Part shown: piece after piece, positions 4,748 to 6,466 of the stretch
Layout: each line of letters begins with the position of its first letter
Position numbering within the stretch: position 1 is the first letter of the stretch
Assembly (NCBI GenBank): GCA_005791325.1
Contig: SXXA01000046.1
Coordinates: 1-6,466, forward strand
Origin: Actinomycetota bacterium
Lineage (GTDB): Bacteria > Margulisbacteria > Marinamargulisbacteria > SXXA01
Reading direction: 5' to 3'
DNA: 6,466 nt
Notes under the pieces: generated by a model
Database searches by the model: none
Seen by the model: the letters and a program-made list of their open reading frames with translations, nothing else
What the model was told of the DNA's origin: nothing
Translations under genes and position numbers: made by a program

Positions 4748-6337
4748 ATGACTATTACCTCTCAATCAATTCAAATTGTGATTCCGATGTCTGGATTTGG
4801 AGAACGCTTCCGGCGTGCGGGTTATACCATTCCAAAACCTTTAATTCCCGTGGATGGCATCCCCATTATTACCCACATCATGGACTTATTTCCTGGTGAA
4901 ACGGATATCACAGTTATTTGTAATCAAGCCCATTTGGATCACCCTGATTACCAGATGTCGTCCATTTTATTACATGCCTGCCCAACCGCTCGTATTGTGG
5001 GAATTCCACCTCATCAATTGGGTCCGGTGCATGCCATTCAACAATGTTCGATCGACCCCCATCGACCTGTATTGGTTAATTATTGCGACTTTTCATGTAT
5101 TTGGGATTGGCCGAGCATTAAAGCGCACTGTCTCCAACCTGAGGTTGTTGGGGCCATTCCCGCCTATCGAGGCTTCCATCCCCACTCATTAGGACCAACC
5201 CATTACGCCTACCTTAAAGAAAGCAATGGGAGGGTGTTGGATATTCAAGAAAAAAAACCGTTTACAAATGATCGTCTGAGGGAATATGCGTCTAGTGGTA
5301 CCTATTATTTTAAATCAGGATCGATGATGAACCAAGCCTTTAGCGATATGATTCAAGCCAATTTGTCTGTGAACGGCGAATATTATGTAAGTATGGCGTA
5401 TCGACCATTATTGCAAGCCCAGCATCGAATTGATGTCATCCCCATTGACTATTTTTTTCAGTGGGGAACCCCAGACGATTTGGAAACCTTTCAGCGGTGG
5501 TCAACCACATTTCGAGGCTATCCCCAAACCCACCCAATGCCCCCCCACGGCACCCGCTTATTTCCGATGGCAGGTCTGGGCCAACGCTTCGCCCATGCGG
5601 GGTACACCACGCCCAAGCCTTTGTTACCCATTCGAGGCAACCCCATGGCCTTACAAGCGATTCAAGATACCCCCCCCTCGGAAGTAACCGTGGTGGCCTG
5701 CCGAGATGCCATGGCGGGCTTATCTGAACTCCATCATTCCTTAACAACCCACATTCCCAACCTACAATGGATGACCCTTAATGCGCCCACTGACGGCCAA
5801 GCCTGTACCGTGGCAGCCATGTTAAAGAACCGCACCTATCCCGCACCCATTACCATTGGGGCTTGCGATAATGGGATACGATACGACCCCAACGCCTATT
5901 TGGCTTTATGTCATGACCCATCCATTGATATTATTGTATGGGGCTACCGAGGGTGGCCTCATGCCATTCGACACCCCCATATGTATGGTTGGATTCGAGA
6001 ACATCAGGGACGAATTGATTATATATCGGTTAAAACGCCCTTGCATAACCCCGAAACCGATCCCATTGTTATTGGGTTATTTACATTTAAGTCCCAAACC
6101 TTATTACACTCCCTTTTGGATCAATTAATGGCTCAAAACCATCGTATTAACGAAGAGTTTTATTTGGATTCGGTTATTAATTTGGCCATTGAACGAGGGG
6201 CTGTTTGTGCCCATTTGGATGTACTTAGTTATTTGGGCTGGGGAACCCCTGACGATTATGAAACCACCTTGTATTGGGATCGTGCCTTTGCCCAATGGAA
6301 GCGGCATCCCCATACCAAATGGAAGGTATCCGAATGA
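4748..6337 (+). CDS. Tandem double-domain NTP-transferase (sugar-phosphate nucleotidyltransferase-like)
   Basis: Enzymes of this GT-A-fold family join an NTP to a sugar phosphate or similar phosphate, giving an activated precursor for capsule or lipopolysaccharide and releasing pyrophosphate. The 529-residue protein has two full copies (about 10-251 and 270-510) at a near-constant offset of 260. Each has the nucleotide-binding signature: G16-x-G18-x-R20 to K30-P-L, and G276-x-G278-x-R280 to K290-P-L. Each also has the metal-binding Asp (C113-D114, C373-D374), Y-R-G (140, 400), a Lys-Pro loop (K169, K429), N-x-E-[YF]-Y (209, 468) and W-G-T-P-D-D (239, 498). Usual family members have one copy. 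The ATG at 4748 puts the first strand about 10 residues in, as expected; in-frame starts at 4670 (TTG) and 4694 would overlap the divergent gene and lack a ribosome site. The 4748 start is itself weakly supported (nearest AGGA 14 nt away). The substrate is not predictable. The stop overlaps the next gene's ATG (ATGA). Confidence 0.92.
   Translation: MTITSQSIQIVIPMSGFGERFRRAGYTIPKPLIPVDGIPIITHIMDLFPGETDITVICNQAHLDHPDYQMSSILLHACPTARIVGIPPHQLGPVHAIQQCSIDPHRPVLVNYCDFSCIWDWPSIKAHCLQPEVVGAIPAYRGFHPHSLGPTHYAYLKESNGRVLDIQEKKPFTNDRLREYASSGTYYFKSGSMMNQAFSDMIQANLSVNGEYYVSMAYRPLLQAQHRIDVIPIDYFFQWGTPDDLETFQRWSTTFRGYPQTHPMPPHGTRLFPMAGLGQRFAHAGYTTPKPLLPIRGNPMALQAIQDTPPSEVTVVACRDAMAGLSELHHSLTTHIPNLQWMTLNAPTDGQACTVAAMLKNRTYPAPITIGACDNGIRYDPNAYLALCHDPSIDIIVWGYRGWPHAIRHPHMYGWIREHQGRIDYISVKTPLHNPETDPIVIGLFTFKSQTLLHSLLDQLMAQNHRINEEFYLDSVINLAIERGAVCAHLDVLSYLGWGTPDDYETTLYWDRAFAQWKRHPHTKWKVSE
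4775..5500 (+). repeat. First copy of the duplicated nucleotidyltransferase domain
   Basis: Residues 10-251. It keeps the G-x-G-x-R-F-x-x-A-G-Y-T-x-P-K-P-L signature, the C-D pair at 113-114 and E-K-K-P at 168-171. The loop usually written G-x-A-x-T/A is G-P-V-H-A here (92-96). Its counterpart is at 5555-6277; the two copies are related mainly at protein level, not as recent DNA repeats. Confidence 0.85.
5250..5257 (+). repeat. A8 tract in the Glu-Lys-Lys codons of domain 1
   Basis: Eight consecutive A encode the end of Glu168 and Lys169-Lys170. A one-base insertion would reach a TGA at 5269 and a one-base deletion a TGA at 5277, so any slip here stops translation within about seven codons. 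Confidence 0.6.
5540..5546 (+). repeat. C7 tract in the linker between the two nucleotidyltransferase domains
   Basis: Seven consecutive C follow ATG and encode Pro265, Pro266 and the first base of His267, between the end of domain 1 (251) and the start of domain 2 (270). An insertion leads to a TGA at 5725 and a deletion to a TAA at 5685, leaving domain 1 with a short tail. Confidence 0.6.
5555..6277 (+). repeat. Second copy of the duplicated nucleotidyltransferase domain
   Basis: Residues 270-510, at offset 260 and then 259 relative to the first copy, after a one-residue gap around residue 442. It keeps the N-terminal signature and the C-D pair at 373-374. Its loop T-D-G-Q-A-C-T-V (348-355) looks like the family's usual form. 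The Lys loop is V-K-T-P (428-431), compared with E-K-K-P in the first copy. Confidence 0.85.
5670..5677 (+). repeat. C8 tract early in domain 2
   Basis: Eight consecutive C encode the end of Thr308 and Pro309-Pro310. This is the longest C or G run I see in the window. A single-base insertion or deletion ends at the TGA at 5725 or the TAA at 5685, removing almost all of the second domain. Confidence 0.6.
6321..6326 (+). promoter_or_regulatory. Ribosome binding site of the family 2 glycosyltransferase
   Basis: GGAAGG lies 7 nt before the ATG at 6334, inside the end of the preceding gene. With the ATGA overlap it fixes the start and indicates coupled translation. Confidence 0.65.
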
Positions 6338-6466
6338 CACTCATCACCCTTGTGATTCCTTGTTACAATGAATCTGCCTCATTACCCATGCTCATTACCC
6401 GATGTCAAACCATCGCCTCCCCCGACTGTCATATTCTATTGGTTGATAATGGTTCCACGGACGACA
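6334..6466 (+). CDS. Family 2 glycosyltransferase, N-terminal fragment cut by the window end
   Basis: Only the first 44 codons are present. They show the start of a GT-A Rossmann-like fold of glycosyltransferase family 2: strand T5-L-V-I-P9, then C-Y-N-E (10-13), a helix, and strand I34-L-L-V-D38 followed by N-G-S-T-D (39-43). Asp38 belongs to the conserved nucleotide-binding position. The D-x-D metal motif and acceptor region lie beyond the window. Such enzymes move a sugar from a nucleotide-sugar to a lipid carrier, glycan or protein at the inner face of the membrane. The P-C-Y-N-E and D-N-G-S-T-D forms are common in polyprenyl-phosphate transferases, but also elsewhere, so the acceptor is open. 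It overlaps the nucleotidyltransferase by 4 nt with a GGAAGG site, so the two are probably made together, one supplying activated precursor and the other transferring sugar. Confidence 0.92.
   Translation, partial: MTLITLVIPCYNESASLPMLITRCQTIASPDCHILLVDNGSTDD

Noticed and set aside
5436..5747. Open frames on both strands over the domain junction
   Set aside because: They arise from the GC-rich, stop-poor stretch and overlap well-supported nucleotidyltransferase domains.
1..6466. CRISPR array, tRNA, rRNA, insertion sequence or attachment site
   Set aside because: Nothing resembling spaced direct repeats, tRNA arms, transposase motifs or terminal inverted repeats was found; non-coding gaps of more than about 20 bp are only 48 and 71 bp.

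Overview
The window suggests a bacterium using the standard genetic code: TGA acts as a stop in the NTP-transferase gene, and Shine-Dalgarno-type sites precede several starts. A lipoprotein signal and surface-polysaccharide enzymes indicate a cell envelope decorated with glycans. GC is roughly 40-50 % by hand count of sample lines, with a local rise to about 60 % near 5461-5700. I could not place the organism; no rRNA, tRNA, CRISPR or insertion sequence is visible.

Region 1 (1-4202, + strand) is a tight three-gene cluster: a 5'-truncated gene of at least 485 residues, then 337 and 562 residues, with gaps of 15 bp and a 1-nt TAATG overlap. I recognise none of the three. All are soluble-looking, helix-rich and highly charged. 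They share a weak motif in one register (L-G-x-x-[PN]-x-x-h followed by a helix), once each in genes 1 and 2 and twice in gene 3. This suggests related or co-evolved proteins of one unknown system.

Region 2 (4203-4747) is a boundary. A single minus-strand gene encodes a small lipoprotein (lipobox V-S-G-C), convergent with region 1 and divergent from region 3. The 48-bp convergent gap shows no clear terminator. The 71-bp divergent gap holds an imperfect dyad that is a candidate operator.

Region 3 (4748-6466, + strand) starts a sugar-nucleotide/glycosylation operon. One protein carries two complete tandem copies of a GT-A-fold nucleotidyltransferase domain. It overlaps by 4 nt (ATGA) a family 2 glycosyltransferase that runs off the window. 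Together they would make activated precursors and transfer sugars for a surface glycan or glycolipid. The double transferase is unusual: its inter-domain region carries C7 and C8 tracts where any one-base slip would cut off the second domain.

The best candidates for something undescribed are the three-gene cluster with its shared motif and the fused double nucleotidyltransferase.
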